Of a DNA stretch of 64,000 nucleotides, positions 53,511-60,810 are shown in pieces; the stretch's first letter is position 1, and each line of letters opens with the position of its first letter. This DNA comes from Pacificitalea manganoxidans (GTDB lineage: Bacteria; Pseudomonadota; Alphaproteobacteria; Rhodobacterales; Rhodobacteraceae): NCBI RefSeq assembly GCF_002504165.1, contig NZ_CP021404.1:1240001-1304000 (forward strand). Reading direction: 5' to 3'. A program made the position numbers and the translations under genes. The notes beneath the pieces were generated by a model. It did not search any database, was not told the origin of the DNA, and saw nothing but the letters and a program-made list of their open reading frames with translations.

Positions 53511-54410
53511 TCAGGCCGCGGTGGCTGCCCGCGCCAGCAGCCAGTCCAGCGCGCTGGCGGGGTCGGTATCCGGCACCGGCGCGGCGGTCGGGGTGCCGGG
53601 CGCGGCATCGGGCGCGCGGGCACTGCGGGCGAACAGCGTGCGGGTGGCTTCGGTCATCGGCGTGGCCAGCCCATGCGCGGCGATCATGCTGCCCGCCGCT
53701 TCCACCTCGTGCAGGCGGCGTTCGGCGTGCCGGGGATGGGTGCGCAGCATTTCATTCAGAAAGCCGAACATCTCCACCTCGCCCAGATCCCACAGCATCA
53801 ACCGCAGCCGGTCGTCATGGTCGAGCATGGCAGCGCAGAGCTTCAACTCGACGAACAGCGCCTCCAGCCCCTTCATGAACACGCTGCGCAGCAGTTTCAG
53901 TTCGCTCGCCGCGCCCGGCTCGGCCTGATCGAGGCAGGTGACCCGGCACCCCAAAGGGCCAAGCATCGCGGCGGCCTGTGCCGCCATCGGACCAGCGAGA
54001 ATCATCGGCGTGGCGACGCCCGACAGACCCACCGCGCCCAGAACGGTGCCGTCGATGAACCGCGCGCCGATCTGGGCCGCCGCCGCGCGCATGGCATCGG
54101 GGGCGGAGGAGGTAAGGTCGAGAATCGGGCCATCGCCGGGCAGCGCGCCCAGCCCCGCGAGCACCGCGTCACTGGCGGCGGCGGGGGTCAGCACGATGGT
54201 CAGGTCCGTCTGCTCCAACGTGGCGGGCAGGGCGGTGCCCAGCGTGATGCCCAGCGCGCCTGCGTGTGAAATGGCCGCCGGATCGGCCTGTGGATCGACC
54301 GCGCGCACCGTGGCCCCGGCGGCGGCAAAGGCCCCCGCATAGGCGCGGCCTGCAGCCCCATACCCCACAACCAGAAGGCGCGGCGCGCCGGCTCTGTCCG
54401 TGTCGTTCAT
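53511..54410 (-). CDS. NAD(P)-dependent 2-hydroxyacid-type dehydrogenase (6PGDH-like, DUF1932 C-terminus)
   Basis: A 299-residue protein with an N-terminal Rossmann motif [51 protein letters not shown] (6-phosphogluconate/3-hydroxyisobutyrate-dehydrogenase-like substrate segment) and a helical C-terminal domain of the DUF1932 kind (KLLRSVFMKGLEALFVEL). The family Lys is in ELKLLRS. It heads the minus-strand group with a GGGAGGAGA ribosome site and is divergent from the third TTT system. Confidence 0.78.
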   Translation of the reverse strand: MNDTDRAGAPRLLVVGYGAAGRAYAGAFAAAGATVRAVDPQADPAAISHAGALGITLGTALPATLEQTDLTIVLTPAAASDAVLAGLGALPGDGPILDLTSSAPDAMRAAAAQIGARFIDGTVLGAVGLSGVATPMILAGPMAAQAAAMLGPLGCRVTCLDQAEPGAASELKLLRSVFMKGLEALFVELKLCAAMLDHDDRLRLMLWDLGEVEMFGFLNEMLRTHPRHAERRLHEVEAAGSMIAAHGLATPMTEATRTLFARSARAPDAAPGTPTAAPVPDTDPASALDWLLARAATAA

Positions 54411-54688
54411 GTGATGTCTCCTCCCCATCACCCGGCATAGGGGCCGGTCCTGTGATGCTCGCCGAAAATGAACACAAAAAAAATACATTAAGCAAGAGGC
54501 AGCTGTGCTTGTTTTTCGATTGGTCAGAATTGGTCCCCGTGGGGAATCATATAAAAAACTATGTTTTCAACGGATTTAAGAGAAGTTTTGCGATGTGCGT
54601 TAAAAATTTCTTTACGCATCGCGGCGGCTCAACTATCCATTTTTGTATCCATAGATACGCCTGCAGGGATGCAGGCAAGGGAGGACAC
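54411..54688 (+). promoter_or_regulatory. AT-rich divergent control region of TTT system 3 and the minus-strand group
   Basis: This 278-base gap is much more AT-rich than its surroundings. It contains ATTGGTC repeated directly at 54519 and 54529, TATAAA at 54550-54555, a hairpin with GCGATG and ACGCATCGC arms (54590-54622), and the inverted repeat GTATC-CATA-GATAC at 54645-54658. The last, preceded by TTTT, matches sites near the GntR gene at 57951-58598 and is the best candidate operator. Confidence 0.6.
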
Positions 54689-55645
54689 ATGAACAAGTAT
54701 CTTGCCGCCACCGCGGTGGTTCTGGCGTCGGCATTGCCCGCGCTGGCCGAATATCCCGAGCGCCCGATCAATATGATCGTGGCCTATAGCGCCGGGGGCG
54801 GCACCGATATCGCGGCCCGCACGCTGGCTCCGTTCGTCGAGAAATATCTGGGCGAGGATGCCTCGATCGTCGTGCTGAACCGCGCCGGAGCCGGAGGGGA
54901 GATCGGCTTTACCGAACTCGCGCAGGCGGAGCCCGACGGCTACACCATCGGCTTCGTCAACACGCCAAACCTGCTGACCATCCCGATCCAGCGCGACGCG
55001 CGCTATTCGCTGGAAAGCTTCCGCCCCATCGCCAATGTGGTCGAAGATCCCGGTGCGTTCAGCTTCCTGCCCGATAGCGGCATCGAAACCTTCGATGACA
55101 TGATCGCCTACGCCAAGGAAAACCCCGGCAAGCTGACCTACGGCACCACCGGGCTTGGCTCGGACGACCATCTCAGCGCGCTGCAGTTCGAGCGTCTGAC
55201 GGGGGTGGAGCTGAAACATGTGCCGTTCCCCGGCAATGCCGATGTGCGCACCGCCGTTCTGGGCGGGCATGTGATGATGGCCAGCATGAACATTTCCGAG
55301 ACGATCGCGGATGTGCATGAAGGCAAGCTGCACGCGCTGGGCCAGATGGCCGAAGAGCGGTGGGACGGCGCGCCCGATGTCGCGACCTTCGGCGAGCAGG
55401 GCTATGACGTCATCATGGGGTCGCAGCGCGGTCTGGCTGCGCCTGCCGGTGTCGATGACGAAATCATCGCCAAGCTTGAGGCCGCGGTGAAATCCGCCAT
55501 CGACGATCCCGAGTTTCAGGAAAAAGCCAAGCAGCAGCACCTGCCGCTGGCGTTCATGAGCTCGGACGCGTTCCTCACCAACCTGCAGGCGCAGACCGAA
55601 ACCTACAAAGCGCTGTGGGAAAAGACCCCTTGGGTGCAGGAATAA
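54689..55645 (+). CDS. TTT substrate-binding protein (TctC family), system 3
   Basis: A 318-residue periplasmic binder with a Sec signal (about residues 1-20, ending ALA before EYPERP), the TctC opening INMIVAYSAGGGTDIAARTL, LNRAGAGGEIGFTELAQAEPDGYTIGF and the ligand-site loop KLTYGTTGLGSDDHLSALQFE. AAGGGAGG lies just upstream of the ATG. It heads a TctC-TctB-TctA operon divergent from the acid-catabolism genes, which probably degrade what it imports. Confidence 0.9.
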   Translation: MNKYLAATAVVLASALPALAEYPERPINMIVAYSAGGGTDIAARTLAPFVEKYLGEDASIVVLNRAGAGGEIGFTELAQAEPDGYTIGFVNTPNLLTIPIQRDARYSLESFRPIANVVEDPGAFSFLPDSGIETFDDMIAYAKENPGKLTYGTTGLGSDDHLSALQFERLTGVELKHVPFPGNADVRTAVLGGHVMMASMNISETIADVHEGKLHALGQMAEERWDGAPDVATFGEQGYDVIMGSQRGLAAPAGVDDEIIAKLEAAVKSAIDDPEFQEKAKQQHLPLAFMSSDAFLTNLQAQTETYKALWEKTPWVQE

Positions 55646-55651
55646 TCGACA

Positions 55652-55679
55652 CCGGCGGGGCAGTCTGCTGCCCCGCCGG
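55652..55679 (+). terminator. Intercistronic hairpin after the system 3 binding-protein gene
   Basis: A perfect 12-bp stem (CCGGCGGGGCAG with CTGCCCCGCCGG) and a 4-base TCTG loop, 6 bases after the stop, without a T-run. It is the strongest of the post-binding-protein hairpins in this window. Confidence 0.7.
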
Positions 55680-55736
55680 ATTGCACGATCGTGCCGATGG
55701 GAAATTGAGGGTCGCGGGACGACCGGGGAGAACTGA

Positions 55737-56297
55737 ATGAAAAAGGCTGCAATCGAGTGCGGCGTGGCGGTCGGCCTTGTTGTGCTGAGCGGCGCCGGGC
55801 TGATCGAGGCCTGGGGCTATCGCGGCGGCAGCGGACTGATGCCGCGCGCCGTGATGGCAGGGACAATGGGATTGGCGGCGGTCTGGGCGCTGCAATCGGT
55901 GCGGGTGCTCAGGTCGTCGCGGGTGCTGGCGCCGGGCGATGACACGCTGTCGGCGCCGCAGGTTGCCGGATCGGCCAGCGACCTTGCCGCCGAACTGGCC
56001 GCCGAACCGGCGCGCAACCCGGCGGCCGAGCCTGTTCATATCCCGCCCGAACAGCGCCGCGCGGGCCTGATCGTGGCGGCGGGCGGGCTATTTTTGCTCA
56101 TTGGCATGTCGGTTCTCGGCTTCTTCACCACTGCGGCGATTGCCGTGCCCGCGATGGCATGGGGGCTGGGCTACCGCCGCCCGCTGGGCCTGCTGCTGGG
56201 CACCGCGTGTTTCATCGTTCTACTGCTTCTCGTGTTTCGGGCATTGCTGGCCTTGCCGCTGCCGCCCGAGGCCATATTCACCCTGTTCGGAGGCTGA
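55737..56297 (+). CDS. Tripartite tricarboxylate transporter small permease (TctB family), system 3
   Basis: A 186-residue four-helix protein. An Ala/Glu-rich cytoplasmic loop (about residues 70-105) separates the first two helices from the last two (GLIVAAGGLFLLIGMSVLGFFTT and LGTACFIVLLLLVFRALLAL). It ends LPPEAIFTLFGG, typical of TctB. It precedes TctA by 2 bases. Confidence 0.82.
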   Translation: MKKAAIECGVAVGLVVLSGAGLIEAWGYRGGSGLMPRAVMAGTMGLAAVWALQSVRVLRSSRVLAPGDDTLSAPQVAGSASDLAAELAAEPARNPAAEPVHIPPEQRRAGLIVAAGGLFLLIGMSVLGFFTTAAIAVPAMAWGLGYRRPLGLLLGTACFIVLLLLVFRALLALPLPPEAIFTLFGG

Positions 56298-56299
56298 CA

Positions 56300-57814
56300 A
56301 TGGCCACGATTTTCCAGCACATGCTTGACGCGCTGCCGCTGCTGTTCACATGGCAGGCGATCCTTGCGATGATGGGCGGCACCGCCATTGGCATTGGCGT
56401 CGGCGCATTGCCCGGCCTGTCGGCCACGATGGGCATTGCGGTTCTGGTGCCGCTGACATTCACTATGCAGCCGGTGACGGCGCTGGGGATGATCGCGGGC
56501 ATCTATAACGGCGCGATGTATGGCGGCTCGATCCCTGCAATCCTGCTGCGTATTCCCGGCACGCCCGCCGGTATCGCCACGGTGTTCGATGGCTATCCCA
56601 TGGCGCAGAAGGGTCAGGCCAAACTTGCCCTGCGCATTTCGCTGGTCTCCTCTAGCATCGGCTCGGCGGTCAGTGCCGTGGCGCTGTTGCTGCTGGCGCC
56701 GCCGCTGTCGCTGATCGCGCTGAAATTCAGCCCGGCGAATTATTTCTGGCTGGCTTTGTTCGGGCTGATGACCATTGCGGTCCTGCTGTCGAACAACCCG
56801 GTCAAGGGTCTGCTGTCCGCCTGTCTCGGCCTTGCTGTCGGCATGGTGGGGATCGACATGATGACCGGGGTGGAGCGGTTTGCCTTTAACGAACTGGGCC
56901 TGCTGAGCGGGGTCAACATCATCGTCATGCTGACCGGCCTTTACGCCATTCCGCCCGCCATCGACCTTGCGCTCAACCCGCCCAAGCCCGAGGCTGAGAT
57001 GCAGGAATTGCGCGGCGAAACCGTCGGGTTCCGCTGGGCGGGGCTGATCCCGGTCTGGGCGAAATCGTCGTTGATCGGCGTCGTGACCGGCATCATCCCG
57101 GCACTGGGCGGCAATATCGCGGCGCTGTTTGCGTGGAATGAGCAGCGGCGCGGCGACCCGGACAAGGACAAGTATGGCAAAGGCGCGCCCGAAGGCATCG
57201 CCGCGCCTGAATGCGCCAACAACGCCGACACCGCCGCGACCCTGATCCCGGCGCTGACACTGGGCATTCCGGGCAGTTCCGTCGCCGCGATCATTCTGGG
57301 CGCGCTGCTGGTGCACGGTCTGGTGCCGGGGCCGCAACTGTTCCGCGATAAGGCCGACATCACTTATGGCTTCATGCTGTCCATGCTGGTCACCTCAGGC
57401 ATGATGCTGGTGATGGGCGCCCTCGGCGCGCGGATTTTCGTCAATGTGCTCAAGATGCCGACGCAGCTGCTGGCGGGGATGATCCTGACGCTGGCGATGA
57501 TCGGCGTCTATGCGATCCATAACAGCATGTTCGAGGTGTGGCTGATGCTGGGCTTCGGGCTGGTGGGCTATGCGATGGAGAAGCTCGACATTCCCACCGC
57601 GCCTGCCGTGCTTGCCATGATCCTTGGTCCCATCGCCGAGGAAAATCTGCGCCGGGCGTTGCTGATCTCGGGCGACAGTTTTCTGGCGCTGGTGCAGGGG
57701 CCGATCTCGATCCTGTTGATCGTGCTGATCCTTGGCTCCACCGGGGTGCCGCTCTTGCGCAAATATCTGGCGCGGCAGAAGCGGCGGCAGGCGCTGGCGC
57801 AGACCGGCGCGTAA
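56300..57814 (+). CDS. Tripartite tricarboxylate transporter large permease (TctA family), system 3
   Basis: A 504-residue permease with the two TctA signatures (IGIGVGALPGLSATMGIAVLVPLTF; GVVTGIIPALGGNIAALFAWNEQRR), YGGSIPAILLRIPGTPAGIA and KGAPEGIAAPECANNADTAAT. About 11-12 helices. The start at 56300 follows GGAGGCTGACA; the longer upstream frame is a shadow of TctB. Confidence 0.92.
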   Translation: MATIFQHMLDALPLLFTWQAILAMMGGTAIGIGVGALPGLSATMGIAVLVPLTFTMQPVTALGMIAGIYNGAMYGGSIPAILLRIPGTPAGIATVFDGYPMAQKGQAKLALRISLVSSSIGSAVSAVALLLLAPPLSLIALKFSPANYFWLALFGLMTIAVLLSNNPVKGLLSACLGLAVGMVGIDMMTGVERFAFNELGLLSGVNIIVMLTGLYAIPPAIDLALNPPKPEAEMQELRGETVGFRWAGLIPVWAKSSLIGVVTGIIPALGGNIAALFAWNEQRRGDPDKDKYGKGAPEGIAAPECANNADTAATLIPALTLGIPGSSVAAIILGALLVHGLVPGPQLFRDKADITYGFMLSMLVTSGMMLVMGALGARIFVNVLKMPTQLLAGMILTLAMIGVYAIHNSMFEVWLMLGFGLVGYAMEKLDIPTAPAVLAMILGPIAEENLRRALLISGDSFLALVQGPISILLIVLILGSTGVPLLRKYLARQKRRQALAQTGA

Positions 57815-57819
57815 CGGGG

Positions 57820-57851
57820 CCGGAGGTTCGCCCGCGGGCAGCGTCCTCCGG
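57820..57851 (+). terminator. Hairpin between converging TctA and GntR genes
   Basis: CCGGAGG and CCTCCGG form a 7-bp stem with an 18-base loop, 5 bases after the TctA stop. No T-run. The rest of the 136-base convergent gap is GC-rich and non-coding as far as I can see. Confidence 0.4.
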
Positions 57852-57950
57852 GCGGGCTTGGGCCGGGCGACGGGTCAAACGGGGCCGACCGGACGAACGG
57901 GGCAGGGGGCGTGGACTGCCGCCTGCCTCCCGTCACCAGCCCCCCGCAGC

Positions 57951-58598
57951 CTAGTCCCGGGCGGCGGAGCGGCGGCGAAACCGCTCCATCGCCGCATTCA
58001 GATGGCACGACACCATCGACCGTGCCCATTCGCCATTGCCCAGCCGGATCGCCTTGGCGATCTCGCGGTGGTGGCGCAGGCTTTCTGCGATGTCGTCGTC
58101 GTCGTAGATGTAGAAGCCACCGATCACCATCGGCACCTCCAGCAGATGCCGCCCCGAAAGCCGCAAATGCGGGCTGCCCGCGCCCTCGTAGAACATCTGA
58201 TGAAACTCGCGATTGCCCCGGTCCATTGCCTTGATCCAGTCCGGGCGCTTGTCGATATGGGCCTGTTCCATTTCGGTGCAGATCTGCTCCATCCGGGTGA
58301 TCTGCGCGTCGCTGGCATGTTGCGCGCACAGCGTCGCCGCGTAGCCCTCCAGCAGGATGCGCAGGCGAAACACCTCGGCGGTGTTCTCCACATGCCACGG
58401 GGTCACGATGGCGCCGCGCTTTTCGCCCAGCGTCAGCAACCCTTCGGACACCAAGCGGCTGATCGCGGCGCGGATCGGGGTGCGGCTGACGTTGAATTCG
58501 CCGGCCAGCGCCTCTTCCTTCAGCTGGGTGCCGGGATCATAATGGCTGGTCAGCAGCCTGCGGCGGATCGCGGTGTAAACGGTTTCGGTCGCGTTCAT
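57951..58598 (-). CDS. GntR-family regulator, FCD type, of TTT system 3
   Basis: A 215-residue FadR/FCD-type regulator: TVYTAIRRRLLTSHYDPGTQL and LAGEFNVSRTPIRAAISRLVSEGLL (winged helix), then a helical domain with AMDRGNREFHQMFYEGAG and the late His (MVSCHLNAAMERFRRR) of the metal-binding site. It is convergent with TTT system 3 and divergent from the hydroxyacid dehydrogenase. TTTTGTATC sites occur on its own upstream side and before the TTT operon, so it probably controls both. Confidence 0.88.
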   Translation of the reverse strand: MNATETVYTAIRRRLLTSHYDPGTQLKEEALAGEFNVSRTPIRAAISRLVSEGLLTLGEKRGAIVTPWHVENTAEVFRLRILLEGYAATLCAQHASDAQITRMEQICTEMEQAHIDKRPDWIKAMDRGNREFHQMFYEGAGSPHLRLSGRHLLEVPMVIGGFYIYDDDDIAESLRHHREIAKAIRLGNGEWARSMVSCHLNAAMERFRRRSAARD

Positions 58599-58651
58599 GG
58601 TTCTGTCCTGCTGCCCCTGCGGCGGCGGCGGATGCGGGCCCGCCTGTCACG

Positions 58652-58785
58652 TTTGTATCTTTTTTGTGCAGAACCGCGCCCCAAGCGCAAGCAGGTTGCC
58701 ACGGCAACTTCGACGATACGCCAAGGGTTGCGTCAAAACTCGGGGCGTCATGCCCCCCGCGGGCCGGGATGGTCGGGATACAAAA
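58652..58785 (+). promoter_or_regulatory. Divergent control region with two GTATC half-sites
   Basis: TTTGTATC at 58652-58659 and its inverted form GATACAAAA at 58777-58785 lie between the GntR gene and the hydroxyacid dehydrogenase gene. The 9-mer TTTTGTATC also precedes TTT system 3 (54641-54649) as half of a palindrome, which makes this a likely GntR-controlled region. Confidence 0.5.
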
Positions 58786-58852
58786 CCCCGCTGCCCCGCG
58801 ACGCGCCACCTCCCCCGACCCGCCCCGCGCGGGCAGTTTAGAAAGGACCACC

Positions 58853-59764
58853 ATGACCCCGACGCCGCTGATCTGGATCACCGAACAGATCCATCCTGAC
58901 GCCGTAGAGATGCTGCGCGCGCGGGCAGAGATCATCCTGCCCGGTGAGGATGCGACCCCGCATCATGATCGCATCACCGGCATCGTCGTGCGGGCCGCGC
59001 CCATCGACGCCGATCTGATCGCCCGCCTGCCTGCGCTGCGCGTGGTCGGCAAACATGGCGTGGGCACCGACAATATCGACCAGCCCGCCCTCAGCGCCCG
59101 CGACATCGCCCTGCACACCGCCGCGGGCGCCAATGCCGAAAGCGTCGCGGATCTGGCCCTGACGCTGGCGCTGATGCTGGCGCGTGCGCCCGACATCGCC
59201 TCGGACGCGCTCAAGCGCGGCACGCCGCGTCCCAATGTGGACATGACCGGGTATGAGCTGTCGGAACTGCCTTGCGGCATCCTTGGCATGGGCGTGATCG
59301 GTCGGGCGGTGGCACGGCGGCTTGCCGGGTTCGGCGCGCAGGTCTCGGGCTATGACCCGATGCTGCCGGACGCCGAGTGGCCCGACAGCGTCGCGCGCCG
59401 CGCCAGCGTAGATGCGGTGCTGGAAGACACGCGGATGCTATTTTTGCACCTGCCCCTGACCCCGGACACCCGTCACATGCTCGACCTGACGCGCTTGCGC
59501 CAGATGCCGCAGGGCAGCTTTCTGGTGAACTGCGCCCGCGGCGGCATCGTGGACGAGGCCGCATTGGCGCAGGCGCTCAACGAGGGTCATCTGGCAGGCG
59601 CGGCCACCGATGTGTTCGAACGCGAACCCCCGGCGCCCGACCTGCCTCTGCTGCACGCGCCCCGGATCATCGGCCTGACCCATCTGGGCGCCCAGACCCA
59701 CGCCGCCCTGCGCCGCACCGGCACGCTGATCGCTACCAAGGTTCTGACCGAACTGGGGGTGTGA
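58853..59764 (+). CDS. D-isomer-specific 2-hydroxyacid dehydrogenase
   Basis: A 303-residue NAD-dependent dehydrogenase: GKHGVGTDNIDQ, cofactor motif GILGMGVIGRAVARRLAGFG, catalytic Arg in VNCARGGIVDEAAL, Glu in DVFEREPP and His in GLTHLGAQTHAALR. It is a paralogue of the SlcC-like enzyme at 41170 (same family, clearly diverged). Context with TTT system 3 and its GntR suggests reduction or oxidation of the acid taken up there. AGAAAGGACCACC precedes the ATG. Confidence 0.87.
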   Translation: MTPTPLIWITEQIHPDAVEMLRARAEIILPGEDATPHHDRITGIVVRAAPIDADLIARLPALRVVGKHGVGTDNIDQPALSARDIALHTAAGANAESVADLALTLALMLARAPDIASDALKRGTPRPNVDMTGYELSELPCGILGMGVIGRAVARRLAGFGAQVSGYDPMLPDAEWPDSVARRASVDAVLEDTRMLFLHLPLTPDTRHMLDLTRLRQMPQGSFLVNCARGGIVDEAALAQALNEGHLAGAATDVFEREPPAPDLPLLHAPRIIGLTHLGAQTHAALRRTGTLIATKVLTELGV

Positions 59765-59931
59765 GCCTGAGGCTGTGAACCTGAGGCAAAGGCGGATCAG
59801 GCGCGCCCGATCCGCCGCCTCGGGCTAATGCAGCGTCGCCAATACGGCTTCTGGTTGATACTGTGGCGAGATGGCGCTTTGACGGCGGGGTGGTTTTCGG
59901 TGTTTGCCGTCGCCAGCAACAAGGGCATGAC

Positions 59932-60696
59932 ATGACAGCGACCACACCCATCCTTGCCGCGCATGGCGCGCTTGCCTCGCAGAATTGTCAGGCCTGTCCG
60001 ATCCGCCATCGGGCGGTCTGTGCGAAATGCGACGATGACGAACTGGTCCGTCTTGAGCGGATGAAAAGCTATCGCACTTGGCAGGCCGGGGAGACCATCG
60101 TGATGGAGGGCGGCGCGCTGCCTTTCGTCGGGTCGGTGGTCAAGGGCTCGGCCTCCCTGACCCGCTATCTGGAGGATGGGCGGGTGCAGATGGTGGGACT
60201 GCTCATGCCCTCGGACTTCATCGGGCGACCGGGGCGCAAGACCGCCCCCTATAAGGTGACCGCCATCACCGAGGTGACGCTGTGCATGTTCGACCGCAGC
60301 CGGTTCGAGGCCTTGCTTGAAAGCTCCATGCATGTGTCATCGCGGCTGCTGGAGATGTCGCTCGACGAACTTGATGCCGCGCGGGACTGGATGCTGCTTC
60401 TGGGGCGCAAAACCGCGCGGGAGAAGGTCGCGACCTTTCTTGCGCTGGTCTTTCGCCGCGCGCCCACCTCCGCCGCGCCCTTGCGCTGCACCCTGCCTTT
60501 GGGGCGCGACACCATCGCCACCTATCTGGGTCTGACCATCGAAACCGTAAGCCGTCAGGTCACCGGGCTGCGCCGCGAAGGGGTGATCCGGCTGGAGGGC
60601 AATGGCCGCACGATCCTGTGCGACGACTTCCCCGCGCTGCTGGCGCAGGCCGGCGACGATGCGTTTGACGACGCGGACGACCCGTTTTTCCGCTAA
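59932..60696 (+). CDS. fnrL: Crp/Fnr-family oxygen-responsive regulator (FnrL)
   Basis: A 254-residue Fnr protein. N-terminal cysteines C19, C22 and C30 (C33 nearby) plus C118 can hold the oxygen-labile 4Fe-4S cluster. The effector domain is a cNMP-like barrel (TWQAGETIVMEGG), and the DNA-binding helix is RDTIATYLGLTIETVSRQVTGL with the Glu-x-x-Ser-Arg contact set that reads TTGAT half-sites. The start follows AAGGGC; the upstream in-frame ATG at 59863 would add 23 residues outside the family pattern. The site it should bind lies 46 bases downstream, before ccoN. Confidence 0.93.
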   Translation: MTATTPILAAHGALASQNCQACPIRHRAVCAKCDDDELVRLERMKSYRTWQAGETIVMEGGALPFVGSVVKGSASLTRYLEDGRVQMVGLLMPSDFIGRPGRKTAPYKVTAITEVTLCMFDRSRFEALLESSMHVSSRLLEMSLDELDAARDWMLLLGRKTAREKVATFLALVFRRAPTSAAPLRCTLPLGRDTIATYLGLTIETVSRQVTGLRREGVIRLEGNGRTILCDDFPALLAQAGDDAFDDADDPFFR

Positions 60697-60741
60697 CCGC
60701 ACGGCTGACCGGACGGCAATAACCCCGCAGCCTGCCCGCGT

Positions 60742-60755
60742 TTGATCCAGATCAA
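60742..60755 (+). promoter_or_regulatory. FNR box upstream of ccoN
   Basis: TTGATCCAGATCAA is an exact match to the FNR consensus TTGAT-N4-ATCAA, centred about 62 bases before the ccoN start. Activation of ccoNOQP by FnrL at low oxygen is expected. Confidence 0.92.
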
Positions 60756-60810
60756 GGCACGGCCCTCATCGACATGCGATCTCGCTCCCAAAGACAAAGG
60801 GATTCGGGAT

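Noticed and set aside
52077-54269. Plus-strand open frame of 730 codons opposite three minus-strand genes
   Set aside because: It is the GC-rich antisense shadow of the FMN dehydrogenase, RraA and 6PGDH-like genes; its translation is Arg/His/Gly-rich, has no recognisable domain and no ribosome site.
54590-54622. GCGATG/ACGCATCGC inverted repeat as a second operator of TTT system 3
   Set aside because: The arms differ by a 2-base insertion and the loop is long; it could equally be a leader hairpin, so I only mention it within the control region.
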